Assembly: GCA_030374765.1 (NCBI GenBank) | Contig: JARGXX010000082.1 | Span: 1 to 61,030, forward strand | Source: Agarophyton chilense | Taxonomy: Eukaryota; Rhodophyta; Florideophyceae; Gracilariales; Gracilariaceae | DNA length: 61,030 nucleotides | Direction: 5' to 3' | Shown here: positions 31,995 to 41,588 of the stretch, one piece after another | Position numbering within the stretch: position 1 is the first letter of the stretch | How the letters are laid out: each line of letters opens with the position of its first letter | Program-made: the position numbers and the translations under genes | Notes under the pieces: model-generated | The model's input: only the letters and a program-made list of their open reading frames with translations | What the model was told of the DNA's origin: nothing | The model's database searches: none

Positions 31995-32720
31995 TTCAAA
32001 AGATTCAACCCAGGAAGAGTATTCACCCGTGATGAAAATTGGGAATCGAACGCACTAAGAGGTAACCTCTTTCCGAAAGACTGTGGTCGCATAGTGTAAT
32101 TAAGCATGTACCGCGCAGGTCTCTCTTGCTTGCCTTGTCGCTCACTGGTTCTGGGACACCACCCATTCGGAATAGGGTGTTGGTGATGACAATGGAGCGT
32201 TCACGTCCGAGGTACCAGTTCTGCGTAATTTTTTTGTGGATAACACAACGCAAATTCAATTCTGAGGCAATTGCAACAGGTTTTCTTCCAGATCTAGTGA
32301 GAGAAACCCCGCTTCATATCCCATACCCGCCATCTTAAACGTGCGCACAGAAATTCTCATCTTGTACTTGTTGACCATCATCGCCGAAAGACTGGGAGTA
32401 GGGTTGAAAAGAGAGCAATTGATGACAAGAATATCGATGGGTTTCGGGTCCAAGTTGTTTCGACGCAACAGAGCGTCCATGTAGCTGAATCGAACCAGTT
32501 CACCTTCCTCCCTTGAAAAATGCATGTTAAATACGGCTCATTCATCACCACCATTCTCCGGAATGGAATGGAAATGTCTAAGGATTCCAACCGGAAATGC
32601 TCTTTTACCGCCAATGCCACAGCGCCCCAACAGCTTCTTCTGGAACGCTATGGACTCCTTATTATACTTGTTCGAGGAAAAGTTAGTCTTTATTTATCGA
32701 TCGATGCTAATATGGTACCG
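31995..32720 (-). pseudogene. 3-ketoacyl-CoA synthase fragment (FAE1/KCS family)
   Basis: Condensing enzyme of very-long-chain fatty acid elongation, normally in the ER membrane. The minus strand shows FQKKLLGRCGIG, a stop, DPKPIDILVINCSLFNPTPS, SAMMVNKYKMR, AGMGYEAGFLSLDL and NWYLGRERSIVITNTLFRMGG, all in family order. The usual GMGCSAG, which contains the active-site Cys, reads GMGYEAG, so the nucleophile is gone. At least one in-frame TGA and one frameshift occur. The N-terminal membrane part and the C-terminal His/Asn region are missing. No intron-like gaps are visible in the retained part, so a retrocopy is possible. Confidence 0.85.
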
Positions 32721-33345
32721 TGCCCCATCTCGGATAAGAATATTATGGTGACCTTCAACAGCACGGTGGCGTACTTTGACGGGGAGACGCAGGTCGTGGA
32801 GGAGCGCGGAGGAGCGCTCGGCAAATAATTGCATGGCATTTGCAGACCCGCACCGCGCCACTATCGCCAACTCAGGCTTCACCCACCGTGTACCGTCTTT
32901 TTGGATGTGATCCAGGTGCCCAGTGCGCCGGCGCACACTGAGCACGCCCTTCCCGCCCCTCCGGCTCCACCACGCGCTGGCGACCACAATTCCTTCGACT
33001 ACTTCCGTTGGGCGGCCTACGAAAACGCCCCATGGGAGCCGGCTCATTCTGCCGTCGCTAATCTCTCTTAGGGCGCGTCCTGCGGCGCCATTGGCGAGCT
33101 GCACTGCGCCAAACTGGGCGTTCACGCCCCGCGTTCGCAGTTCTAGGCTGCATGCAATGGACTGCTGTCTCTGGTTGGCGCGCTTGTCACCGCGCCTCAC
33201 GCAGCCACATCACCGCTCACCACCAAGAGAAGTTCACGCCGTGCTGTCCAAAACGTCTGTACTTGCCATGCTGCTTTGCATTCCGCTTCCATCGCAAATC
33301 CGTTTTCCTTCCTGCATCGCGCCGACCGAACCCACTGTTGGTTGG
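32721..33345. other. GC-rich stretch, no recognised gene
   Basis: Clearly richer in G+C than its surroundings. Long open frames exist on both strands (32694-33200 minus, 168 codons; 32829-33071 and 32923-33471 plus), but they are Arg/Pro/Ala-rich as expected from composition, and none resembles a known protein. The 3' part may be the 5' region of the WD40 gene. Confidence 0.4.
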
Positions 33346-34095
33346 CCTCATCCGATGATGAAGATTCGGTACCGCCGGATGACGAAAATGACCTTGATAA
33401 CTTGGATGACGACTGTTGTCACCGTTCCGCCGACTGTCGTGGTTGCGCTGCTGCTTCAAAGTCTTGCGTGAAGAACAGCAGTACTCAGTTCACCCTCGGC
33501 GATTTTAACCCTTATGGCATTTCTGCTGGTGATATCACTGCTAAGCATGCCGCCCAAGGTGTGGATGTACAGGGCCATTCTATGGGATACGCTACAAGTC
33601 CCCAGGGTTGACTACCGCGCTGCGCGCCTGCGCGAAAATCCAGGTCGCTTTGTCTTGGAATGCGCCGATGGGGTGGTCAAGGAACCGAGGAAGGATGCAA
33701 GATTCTACGACTTATATAGGAATACCAGAAAGGTTAAGTGCAACATTATTCATTCTCGGCTGCGAAACCTTGCGTGGGCTACTAGCAAGCATGACGTGTT
33801 TGTCATGAATGAGGGCGTCATTGTTCACTGGGATGCCTGTGCTAAGCACAAGCCAAAGGTGCTTGATCTTAGTGGCTTCACCATTTCAGGACCTGACGGC
33901 CTCGGCATGTAGGTTCAGATCTCTACACTTACTACCAAGGACGACTTTGTTATTGCAGGCGGCTTCTATGGAGAAGTGATTGCCAAAAATGATAATAACG
34001 GCACAATCATTCACAACAACAGGATTACTTATGACGACAATGCGATCACCAAGGCCATCGACATCCATAACGATACTGCCATTGCTAGTAATTAG
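33346..34095 (+). pseudogene. WD40-repeat protein fragment
   Basis: Plus strand. An acidic N-terminal stretch SSDDEDSVPPDDENDLDNLD leads into NPYGISAGD. A frame change near 33600 gives RVDYRAARLRENP, then FYDLYRNTRKVKCNIIHSRL, NLAWATSKHDVFVMNEG and, after a TAG, TTKDDFVIAGGFYGEVI and RITYDDNAITKAIDI. These blocks match, in order, the N-terminal half of a conserved eukaryotic WD40 family (the fission yeast C2A9.03-like group). The remaining repeats are missing after a TAG near 34095. With the frameshift and stops this is a truncated pseudogene. Confidence 0.75.
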
Positions 34096-34491
34096 AGCCG
34101 GTAGCTGCTTTTATCAGAGTGAGAGTTGCCGCACCCAGGAGCCAATAAAAAGGGGCCCTAATGCAGCTGCGGCTGCGGCTGCAGCTGAATACCGAAAATA
34201 CCAAGCGTTGCTAGCCAAGCAGCATGGCGCGTGCTACAATAATCTCTAGTGGCAGCAGACATACGCTATAATGGACTAAGACTTCAACATGCCGCAGAGT
34301 TATAATCCGTACTAGAAATATCTCCAATCATACATGAACATACATGCTTCTGTGAATAGCGCTGATGGTAGTGTGGGAGTGCCTGCCAATGCTGCCTGGC
34401 CAAATGCTGTCGGTGCCGAAGGTAAGACCTCATTTGTCTCTTTATTAACGAGCAGAATCATCTGTTTGGTCTTTGAAGAGAGCAAGATTTT
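34096..34491 (+). other. Low-complexity coding-like remnant
   Basis: The plus frame contains an eight-Ala run from GCTGCGGCT repeats (34162-34186) followed by EYRKYQALLAKQHGACYNN and, after stops, Asn/Ser-rich segments. It looks like part of a disordered host protein such as a transcription regulator, but it is too short to name. Confidence 0.3.
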
Positions 34492-35782
34492 CTATTTTGG
34501 CAAGACCAGGTTTTTACTGGCTAAAGTGAGCATGTCTTCCTTGTTATGCGCAGCCTTAATGCAATAGTTCGTAGTCGTTGCCGCGTTTTGTGAGTACTTA
34601 TCGACGATCACGTTTAACATATTTCCTTCCTTCTCCATGTCTTCCTTAGGATCAGGAGCAAAGAAAGAATCGAAGCCAGACCTATAATACTCTAACCACC
34701 TAACTAAACTGTCTTTAGTCACCACCAGGTTTCACATACCATGATACTCATGTTCGTCGCGTGATTCTTCGTTAATGCAATAGTTTTCAAGCTTCATAGC
34801 GTTATTTATTATTACTAATAACCGCTGTACACCGAACTTTAACGGTCGCCATAGAATTCCCCATCGACCCTTTAATCGTCCAAATGCCTGCTCGACGTGC
34901 ACCCTGTGCGACGACAACAGCATGTTGAGAACCTGATCAAATTCATCAGTTTCAGAGCTAAACACCGCTCTAATTATATATCGTTACAGATATAAGACTC
35001 ATCTCCAGTAATTCAAAAACCCGGCGGTAGTCCAATCTCGTCTAAGAACTTTGAGATATTAGAATGGGCGAACGCAACTGAGTCCACGGTAGACCTAAGG
35101 CAGATTGCAGAACAAGCAACAAAACGATATCTAGAGTCTACTACTGCCTGCACAGGGACACCAAACCCTCCTTCTCGAGTGTTGAACTGTTGATTATTTA
35201 GTTCTTTCGAAGGTTTCTCCAAATATATGAAAGATCCATCCACAGCACCAATGCGCCCCGGTAGGGAACTAAAATGCCTTCTCGACAACGAGAAATCTAT
35301 CGCTCTGTCGAAATAAGCAGTGTGGTCTTCTTTTTGCGGAAACTGCTCAAAATGTAGTCCTGAATCACACGCAATTAAAACACTATCGAAAATGGTATAT
35401 AACGTTGATCTTTCTAGGCCAATCGTAAAGCACATATCCCAGTAGCTGGTTCCGGCCATAATTCGTAAAACAATTGCCATCTTCGTCGCCATCTCGACGT
35501 CATGCCCTTTGATATGGGCTCCCGGTTCGTGGTGTTCTTCACCGTCGTAAAAGCGACAAATAAATGGCTGAAGAACATCAGCAAGAGCATAAAACGCGGT
35601 ACGCGACATCCGAAAATTTTTGGTGAAATCGGATTTGGTGAGATGTTGAGTGACAGAAATGAAAGAACGACGATTAGGTGCTTCTTTTTCTTCGAGTATT
35701 TCTCCCTTTTGTTGTACACCCACAAAAATATGGTGAACACCAGCACCAAATATTGAAAGCCGCGACGTTTCCGCTCAATCAT
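34492..35782 (-). pseudogene. PIF/Harbinger-type transposase (DDE_Tnp_4)
   Basis: Minus strand. The main frame 35723-35013 contains LTKSDFTKNFRMSRTAFYAL, an N-terminal helix region, then GRIGAVDGSFIYLEKPS (first Asp) and AVVDSRYRFVACSA (second Asp), and ends LPPGF at a TGA. The next part, ITGDESYICND, meets a TAA. A shifted frame (34965-34732) gives SSHRVHVEQAFGRLKGRWGIL, which holds the catalytic Glu. The residues usually found between these parts are largely missing. The first residues (MIERKRRGFQYLV) are in another frame. A further minus frame at 34725-34492 may be the C-terminal end or a second ORF. All three acidic residues exist, but the gene is broken. Confidence 0.85.
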
Positions 35783-36103
35783 AATGGATAGAAACGCTGT
35801 GGAACTGACGTGACGATCAATGAATCACGGCACGGCGATAGCGGCCTGTGAAACGTGACGAAGCTCTTCGTCGTCTTCATGATTTATCTGAAGTTGTAAA
35901 GTCATAATTCAGTAAAACTTGTTTTTTATTTTCAAAGCTTTTCGTAGTTGGCAATGAATGACGAAGTGCCGATGGTGTTTACATGGTTGTGCACGAACGA
36001 AACTTTTTCCCTAGGACCCCCCCTAAATTGTCGCCGTAGGATGCGTTGGTCTGCTGATGCCGTCTTGGCGTGTTAATATGCTTGTTTTACTGATCAGCTG
36101 TAT
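35783..36103. other. Spacer between Harbinger gene and Copia-C primer site
   Basis: No gene. A C-run ccctaggaccccccc (36011-36025) followed by TAA could be one Harbinger terminal inverted repeat with its 3-bp target site, but I found no convincing partner. The bases from about 36030 to 36103 are the start of the Copia-C internal region. Confidence 0.3.
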
Positions 36104-36115
36104 GGGCCCATAACC
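36104..36115 (-). promoter_or_regulatory. Copia-C primer-binding site (half-tRNA iMet type)
   Basis: The minus strand reads GGTTATGGGCCCA directly after the LTR end ...CTTCACA, a perfect complement over 13 bases to the initiator tRNA-Met anticodon loop and stem. Confidence 0.7.
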
Positions 36116-36244
36116 TGTGAAGGAAGTATTTGTCTCTTTTACTCTCGTCGCCCCGGCGACGTCGTCTTGTCTATCATCTTCTCTATTGTAGTGTGATCTG
36201 ACTGAAAAGTGGCAGGACAGAGATAGGGCAAATGCGATGTGACA
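36116..36244 (-). repeat. Copia-C 5' LTR
   Basis: 129 bp, TGTCACATC...CTTCACA on the minus strand, diverged from 27714-27845. The flanks GTGTT (left of the 3' LTR) and GTTTC (right of this LTR) are a poor target duplication at best. Confidence 0.7.
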
Positions 36245-38460
36245 GTTTCTCAACAACAGTGAGTAAGTCTAATCGAATTAGAAGGATTGAGGCCAATGCC
36301 AAGTGTCGGTTCGGATCATGAGCCGAGCTGTTGGAGAGCCAACAGCAGGGTTCCTTACCCTGTACTTGGATAAGTTACAATTTATCGCTGCTTTTTTGTT
36401 ACGACGACGAATGCGAGTACGTGGTATTTCTACGATTCATTCGGCTTGGCAGAATAAAAAACAGTCCAATCCATAAAGATCTTCCGAGTACACGGATGTT
36501 CCTTATTCTATAAAATGTTGACAAGAAAGCCACCTCCACGCCTGGGACCTGAACCTGAAGGTGGCATGATGTTTGTGCAGCTATCATTGGCCCATTTGAA
36601 ACATAGTTATGGGTGTCTTGCCCAAGAGATGGTCATCCCCAGACCTGCAAACCCCTACCAAGCAAACATCAAACGATATTGACGACGTTTAAAAATGAAG
36701 CAGCAGAATAGATTTTTTTATATCTCTTGCCTCAACTACAATCATGCATCCAATTTGGAATCGGCGAGCTTTCGGTCCAGCTTTTGTCCAACGATATGCA
36801 TCATAGGCGAATAGTGAAATATGTCCATTTCAGAAGATAATCTGGTCAATACAGCGCATTGAACCTTTACAGCTGCATTATACTGGGTACATGCTTTTCC
36901 AATTTTTCGCCACTGCTTTAAAAATACCTTGGGAGACCTACCACCTCAACGACGTTTGACGTTTGACCACCGTTTCGTATTACTATATGCCGAATCAAAA
37001 CGCTTTATTCCCTTGATATAAGAACTTTAAAAAAGTCTTGAAAATGGAGCAGATTTCGTTCCAGCCCAACCTCTAGCGTTCGTAAACGCCACAGATGTAC
37101 AACGTGCAAGCAAACGAATCTCGCCTTTGTTCCGTCCCAGCTCTTTTACAGTTCGCTTGGCGGCGATGGCTGCATCATCGGTTTCAGCGACATAAGCACT
37201 CGTTTGTCACAAGCAAGACTCATAAAAGACTCGAGAATGTCATTTTAGGTGAATGTGACAGTTTTATTTTTCGATGGAGAGGACAAAAACCAAAGATGCG
37301 AAATACTCATGGGTTTGGATGGAAGTACCCGTGTTTTCCCAAATTGACCGCGCAAACCCAATGCTAGCTCGAAATAGGCGGTAGCCGCCCAAACGTAATG
37401 ACTTTTCGCTGGCTTAGGAACAATAATTAGTTATAGGTCCCGTTTTGGGAGAAAACGTATTTCAACTCAAAGAGAAAACGAAATGCCTCTTTGTAGTTTG
37501 GACAAGAGCCGTGGGCATCCTTATAGCTCTCATTGTAAATGTTCCAAACTATCGGCATGATACAGTAAGCTAGTACGTCGAATAACAACGGAAATGATGA
37601 TTGGCATGGAAAGTTTATATCTCGGAAGAAGAACACATTTTTGTGGTCGCTGAAGACAGAGGGTGTATCTCAAAAAATAATTGGAGGAGCCAACATGAAC
37701 ATAGCCATTTTATATGGCGGTCCTGGATTGTAGATACATATATCCAAAGGTGTAGAGCGAGAAGCGCTTAGAGCGGACACACCTGTGGCGGCTACAGAAT
37801 TATTCTTTCTCAGCAGTAAAAAGCCTTCAAATGCGATGCAACAGAAGAACCTTGATCTTTTGAATTCAATTCGGAATGCAAATGAATGATACGCTGAATA
37901 TACAGTTCAAGGCAAACCGAAGCTTTTGTCCGCCCGGAATTTTTTACTCGGAGGAGAAGAGGACTGTTTTGTGAATAGACAGGTTTGAAAGTAGCTCTAA
38001 CTCTTCTGTAGTTCGATATCGAAAGTGGTAGTGAAGAGTCCTTTTCATGGAGTTGAATTAGTTTTTATACGTTTTAGGAGGCACAGCAAAAGGATGTGGC
38101 ATTTCGCGTCGCAGAAAGACATTCAGTTCCTTTTTCAGTATGGACGACCTTCGTATAGTGGAGCTTCCCCAAAGAGTTGCTATATATGCACATCAAAAGC
38201 ACAGTGCTCATATCCAAGTCCCGAAAGATTAATGCCTCTACTTTTACATCCCCGATCTTTTATCCCTGGAGATAAAATCCGAACTTACCAGAAGACATCT
38301 GAACATCTTACAACAATTCTGCCCGTAACCGTGCTCAGTTCATTGCAGGATCTTCTGTTTTCAGATATGTCGCGCATAGAATCGCCTGAAAGGGAAGATT
38401 TAGTTGATGACGTAGATAGTTTGTTTATTTCTGTGTATCTTTGATCCCAGTGAGGCACCT
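36245..38460. repeat. R-family copy 2, right part
   Basis: Diverged match to 3360-7500 lacking the SINE-like insertion and lacking about 5000-6640. It begins with 'aatcgaattagaagga' as at 3375. Similarity fades after 38460. A 139-codon plus frame at 38025-38444 has no open counterpart in the other copies and is probably chance. Confidence 0.7.
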
Positions 38461-38589
38461 TGATATCCGTAGAATACAAAGAAGATGTACCCTAGATGTA
38501 TTTTTGTGCATTATGATGTCCCGGTGATGTACAATAGTTCTGAAAATAAATTTTGAAGAATACGTGAAGGTGGGCAGGATGCACCGACG

Positions 38590-39590
38590 ATGTGCCATGC
38601 AGTACTCCACTCACGTTGGATGCGCTATGGTTTCTGTTTAGCACGTGATATCTGCTTTGGATGCACCAAAGACTTTTTTGTTTTGAGTGGTGAGGAGTGC
38701 GTGTATCGCACCCAGAGACATTGCACGGTACTCGTACGAAACGAGCCGCTGCTCATCTCCCCAACCTCATTTCCAACATGCTTCTACCCTCCTCTGTTTT
38801 TCTACTCTATCTCGACATTTCCCGCATTTACTGTCGTCAAGAGTTTGGCTCCTGGGCGTTACTACCGTCGAGAGCATTGCATTGGGCAATTCGATCCCTG
38901 TTGGCGTGTACGCCGCCATGGCCAGCACCTTGCTTTCCAACGTCTTCACTTTGACTGCGCCAGTGCCATCTCTCTAATTACCTTGTTGGGCTATGCGTGG
39001 TCGTGTTTCAATTTCTCTACTTCTATCTTTTACGTGCTCAATCTACGCTACTGTGCTGATAATTACCGAGCCACCGTCAAAGCATTCATCGCCAATCTTT
39101 TCTCCCTTGCCGTCGCTCTCCTTTTTGGCTTTTTCGATCAAGAGCTGCCAGCCTTTTCTACTTACTCCATATCTCACCCAAAGGCCCCCTAGTTTTTTCA
39201 TTTGCCTCAGTGCGGGATGCCTCTTGTCGGTGTCGTCTGCGTTTGACGCTGCGTCGAGCAGTGTTCTACCCTACCTTGCGCAGACATAGGGGATCGCGAT
39301 GTTTTTTATGGGAACTGCAATTTTGCGCACCAAGGCTAACCCTCACGCTTGGTTCGGTGTGTTCCCTGCGTTGATATCGGGCTTCCTGTTCGTGTACGCC
39401 AAAATACATACCCACAATGTGGCGTTAGGTATTTCCAGACCCATTGTTAGCAGTCCAACGTTAGAGCTGCTGCTTTGCTCACATCAGATCAAGTACACCG
39501 CCAATTCGAACCTGCAGCCCCACAGTTGCAGACGGCAAAACATGAAAACATTCTTTACACCGCACACACGAGCAACGGGTAGGTTAGGGT
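38590..39590 (+). pseudogene. Polytopic membrane-protein-like frames
   Basis: Plus-strand frames in two phases with several hydrophobic segments: VWLLGVTTVESIALGNSIPV and AAMASTLLSNVFTLT (38840-38960), ATVKAFIANLFSLAVALLFG (39080-39140) and MFFMGTAILRT with WFGVFPALISGFLFVYAKI (39300-39410). The pattern suggests a transporter broken by frameshifts. I cannot name the family. The base composition is host-like, richer in C than R. Confidence 0.35.
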
Positions 39591-40853
39591 AGCAATGATC
39601 TCTTCGAGGAAGGTCATGGACTGATTCACGGCAGTGGAGTGTGTAAGATCCTCTGAGGGTCCCAAATCAGAAAGGCGATACGATTCCATTTTTGACTTCC
39701 AAGCTGAATAGAAACCATACATTGCAGTACAGTGGCATTCTATGAGGATCTCTGGAAGGACTGCATCTCTGCCCAATAGGTGCGACACTGTCGTAGCATA
39801 GAACTCCACCAGACTGGAAAGTCGGTAAAGAACAACAACAGGCAAGGTCTGCTACAAAGATTGTTCAAGTCGAATAAGAAAGCGGCGACAAAGGGCATCA
39901 AGTACAGTGTTGAAAACTTTAAGGGCCAACTTTTCGTTTTGAGCTCGAATGGGATCATAGCCAGAATTCGCGTCGAGTGGAAAAGCGACTGGTTAAGTCC
40001 TACTCCGAAGAAAGACCCTGATGCATCCATGCATACATTTCATTGGTATATCGCATAGCGTCATGGGCGTGCATTTTGATGGGTGTGGCCATGCCAGCCG
40101 GACCTCCCTTTGTTCACTAATTTAGTTACAAGAGAGACTCCACGAGCTGAATTACGCTCTTCAGCCCAGTAGCAAAGCAGCATCAGACGAGCGCGAAGCG
40201 TCCGAATAGCTTTCTCGCAAAAGAACGATTTCTTGTTCATTTTCCTCAGCATCTACATCCAAAATGGCGCACTGAGCCTGGAAAAAACGGAACACCTTTT
40301 CATACCCCTCTTTTTTCTTGGTAGCCGTGAACTCTAGAGCTTCCAAGCCAGCGTTTTGGGTGCCTGATCGTAGAAGAAAACGAGGATCACGATCAGCTCG
40401 GTTCAGCTTACGCAACGCTTCCAGATATGTGGCATCGGCGTTATTGGTTTGAAAGGCAGATGCAAGCGCACCTTGCAACACAGATCGACTTAGAAATGTG
40501 TTGGACACAGCATCGCGATACTGATCATCGAAGAGGATTGCTCGTAGTTTTTAAGTTTGCCACACGACCGTGCCGGCATCACTGCGTGGGCCGGGTAATC
40601 GCTCGGTGAGGAAAGTGATGTCCTTTTGTATTTCGGCATTGTGAGTTTGCACAAGTTGTAGTTGCTTTTGAGCGTCGGAAAAAATGTCTAGAACGGTTTT
40701 GCTGCTTCCAACTGCGCGGTGCGCCAACATAGGGGCGAGGTCGCGGTGTGTGGCGGGTGAGTTAGTTTTGTAGAAGGATTGAATCTCAAGGATTGCAGCC
40801 AACAAAGCGGGATGTTCACCTGGAATGGGAGCGTAAAGAAGGGAGTGCATCTT
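39560..40853 (-). pseudogene. COG6 (conserved oligomeric Golgi complex subunit 6) fragment
   Basis: COG6 is part of the eight-subunit tether for retrograde vesicles in the Golgi. Minus-strand pieces in family order: PALLAAILEIQSFYKTNS and a coiled-coil KQLQLVQTHNAEIQKDITFL (40850-40551); ADATYLEALRKLNR, LLRSGTQNAGLEALEF and KKEGYEKVFRFFQAQC (40508-40161); ARLMLLCYWAEERN with a GRSGW and HTHQNARPxRY block (40252-40061); and PVVVLYRLSSLVEFYATTVS with ILIECHCTAMYGFY (39845-39650). Frameshifts near 40550, 40160, 40060 and 39850 and a stop break the gene. The C-terminal part is missing. Spliceosomal introns could explain one gap but not the in-frame stop. Confidence 0.65.
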
Positions 40854-41588
40854 GGTAACAGCCCATGATGTTGCGGGCTGTTGCTAGACGTTTCAGTTGT
40901 GGTAGTCATGAGTGCCGCGGAGCTTTGTGGATGCAGGTTCTTCAGCATGGAATCGGCGCGAAGGGACGATCACTACTGAGGCGGGGACGGGACATGCAGA
41001 AGAAACCCAACCTGCAACAGCCTACGAACACTGATTACTCTAACGAGGGTTTCAGTTGGATTGCTTCTTCGTGGGCAGTCGATGGCGTTGAGTTTCGTGT
41101 AGAAGAGAACTGCGAAATGCGCCACGACGCGGTGGTGAGAAGTGTTTGTTCGTGTATGAAAGTTAGAAGTGTGCAAGGCTGCCAATTCAATCGGGCGACA
41201 ACAAAGCAGCTGCTCGCGCCGACTGCCTCCTCGGCTCTACATCGACAGGGATCAACTTCCAAGCCAAATTTATCTTCGAGATTCTTGCGCCCCTTTTGGG
41301 CGCGAAAGAACGTCTTCCTGCTTCATCCTGTTCTTTCCAGGCCTCTCGCATGCGGTGCCGTAAAGCAGAGCGCCGGAAAGACAACTGAGAACTTTTCACT
41401 CTCTTCTCTTTCATGCATATTGGCTGAGAACGTCGGAATTGAAACACACTGCGTTTGCCTGCCTTGCCCTTCACAATATGAACTCCATAACTCCGAACCC
41501 TGTACACAGGTGACTAATCGAAAGAAATCCTACATTGGTTTCCGTTGATCACCATCCTTCACAAGTTGTACGCTCTCCGTCGCACCCG
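40854..41588. other. Region between divergent COG6 and transposase frames
   Basis: Open frames on both strands (40865-41548 plus, 227 codons; 41187-41507 minus, 106 codons) overlap each other. They have Cys/Ser/Arg-rich composition and no recognisable motif, so I leave them as unsupported. The region may once have held the COG6 5' end. Confidence 0.35.

Larger units (their letters stand above)
27714..36244 (-). mobile_element. Copia-C: LTR retrotransposon shell with foreign interior
   Basis: Short LTRs at 27714-27845 and 36116-36244 are similar to each other. Polypurine tract and RNase H end lie next to the left one, and the half-tRNA primer-binding site lies next to the right one, so both belong to one minus-strand Ty1/copia element. 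The R family gives the empty site: R sequence runs up to 27713 and continues at 36245, and the uninterrupted version is at about 3346. Only RNase H and scrambled pol remnants (27860-30085) remain. 30090-36090 is filled with other genes and a Harbinger transposase. Confidence 0.75.

Noticed and set aside
32694..33200. 168-codon minus-strand frame as the N-terminal half of the ketoacyl-CoA synthase
   Set aside because: It lies in the right place upstream, but shows none of the family's N-terminal motifs and is explained by high G+C.
33067..36025. Harbinger element defined by TTAGGGCGCGTCC (33067) and the C-run at 36011-36025 as inverted ends
   Set aside because: The two sequences match only partly, the left one lies in a GC-rich stretch where chance is high, and it would cut the WD40 fragment region arbitrarily.
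27709..36249. Clear 5-bp target duplication for Copia-C
   Set aside because: GTGTT and GTTTC share too few bases to count. The element is defined by LTRs, primer site, polypurine tract and the R empty site instead.
40865..41548. 227-codon plus-strand frame
   Set aside because: It overlaps long frames on the opposite strand, has Cys/Ser/Arg-rich composition without motifs, and overlaps the COG6 5' region.
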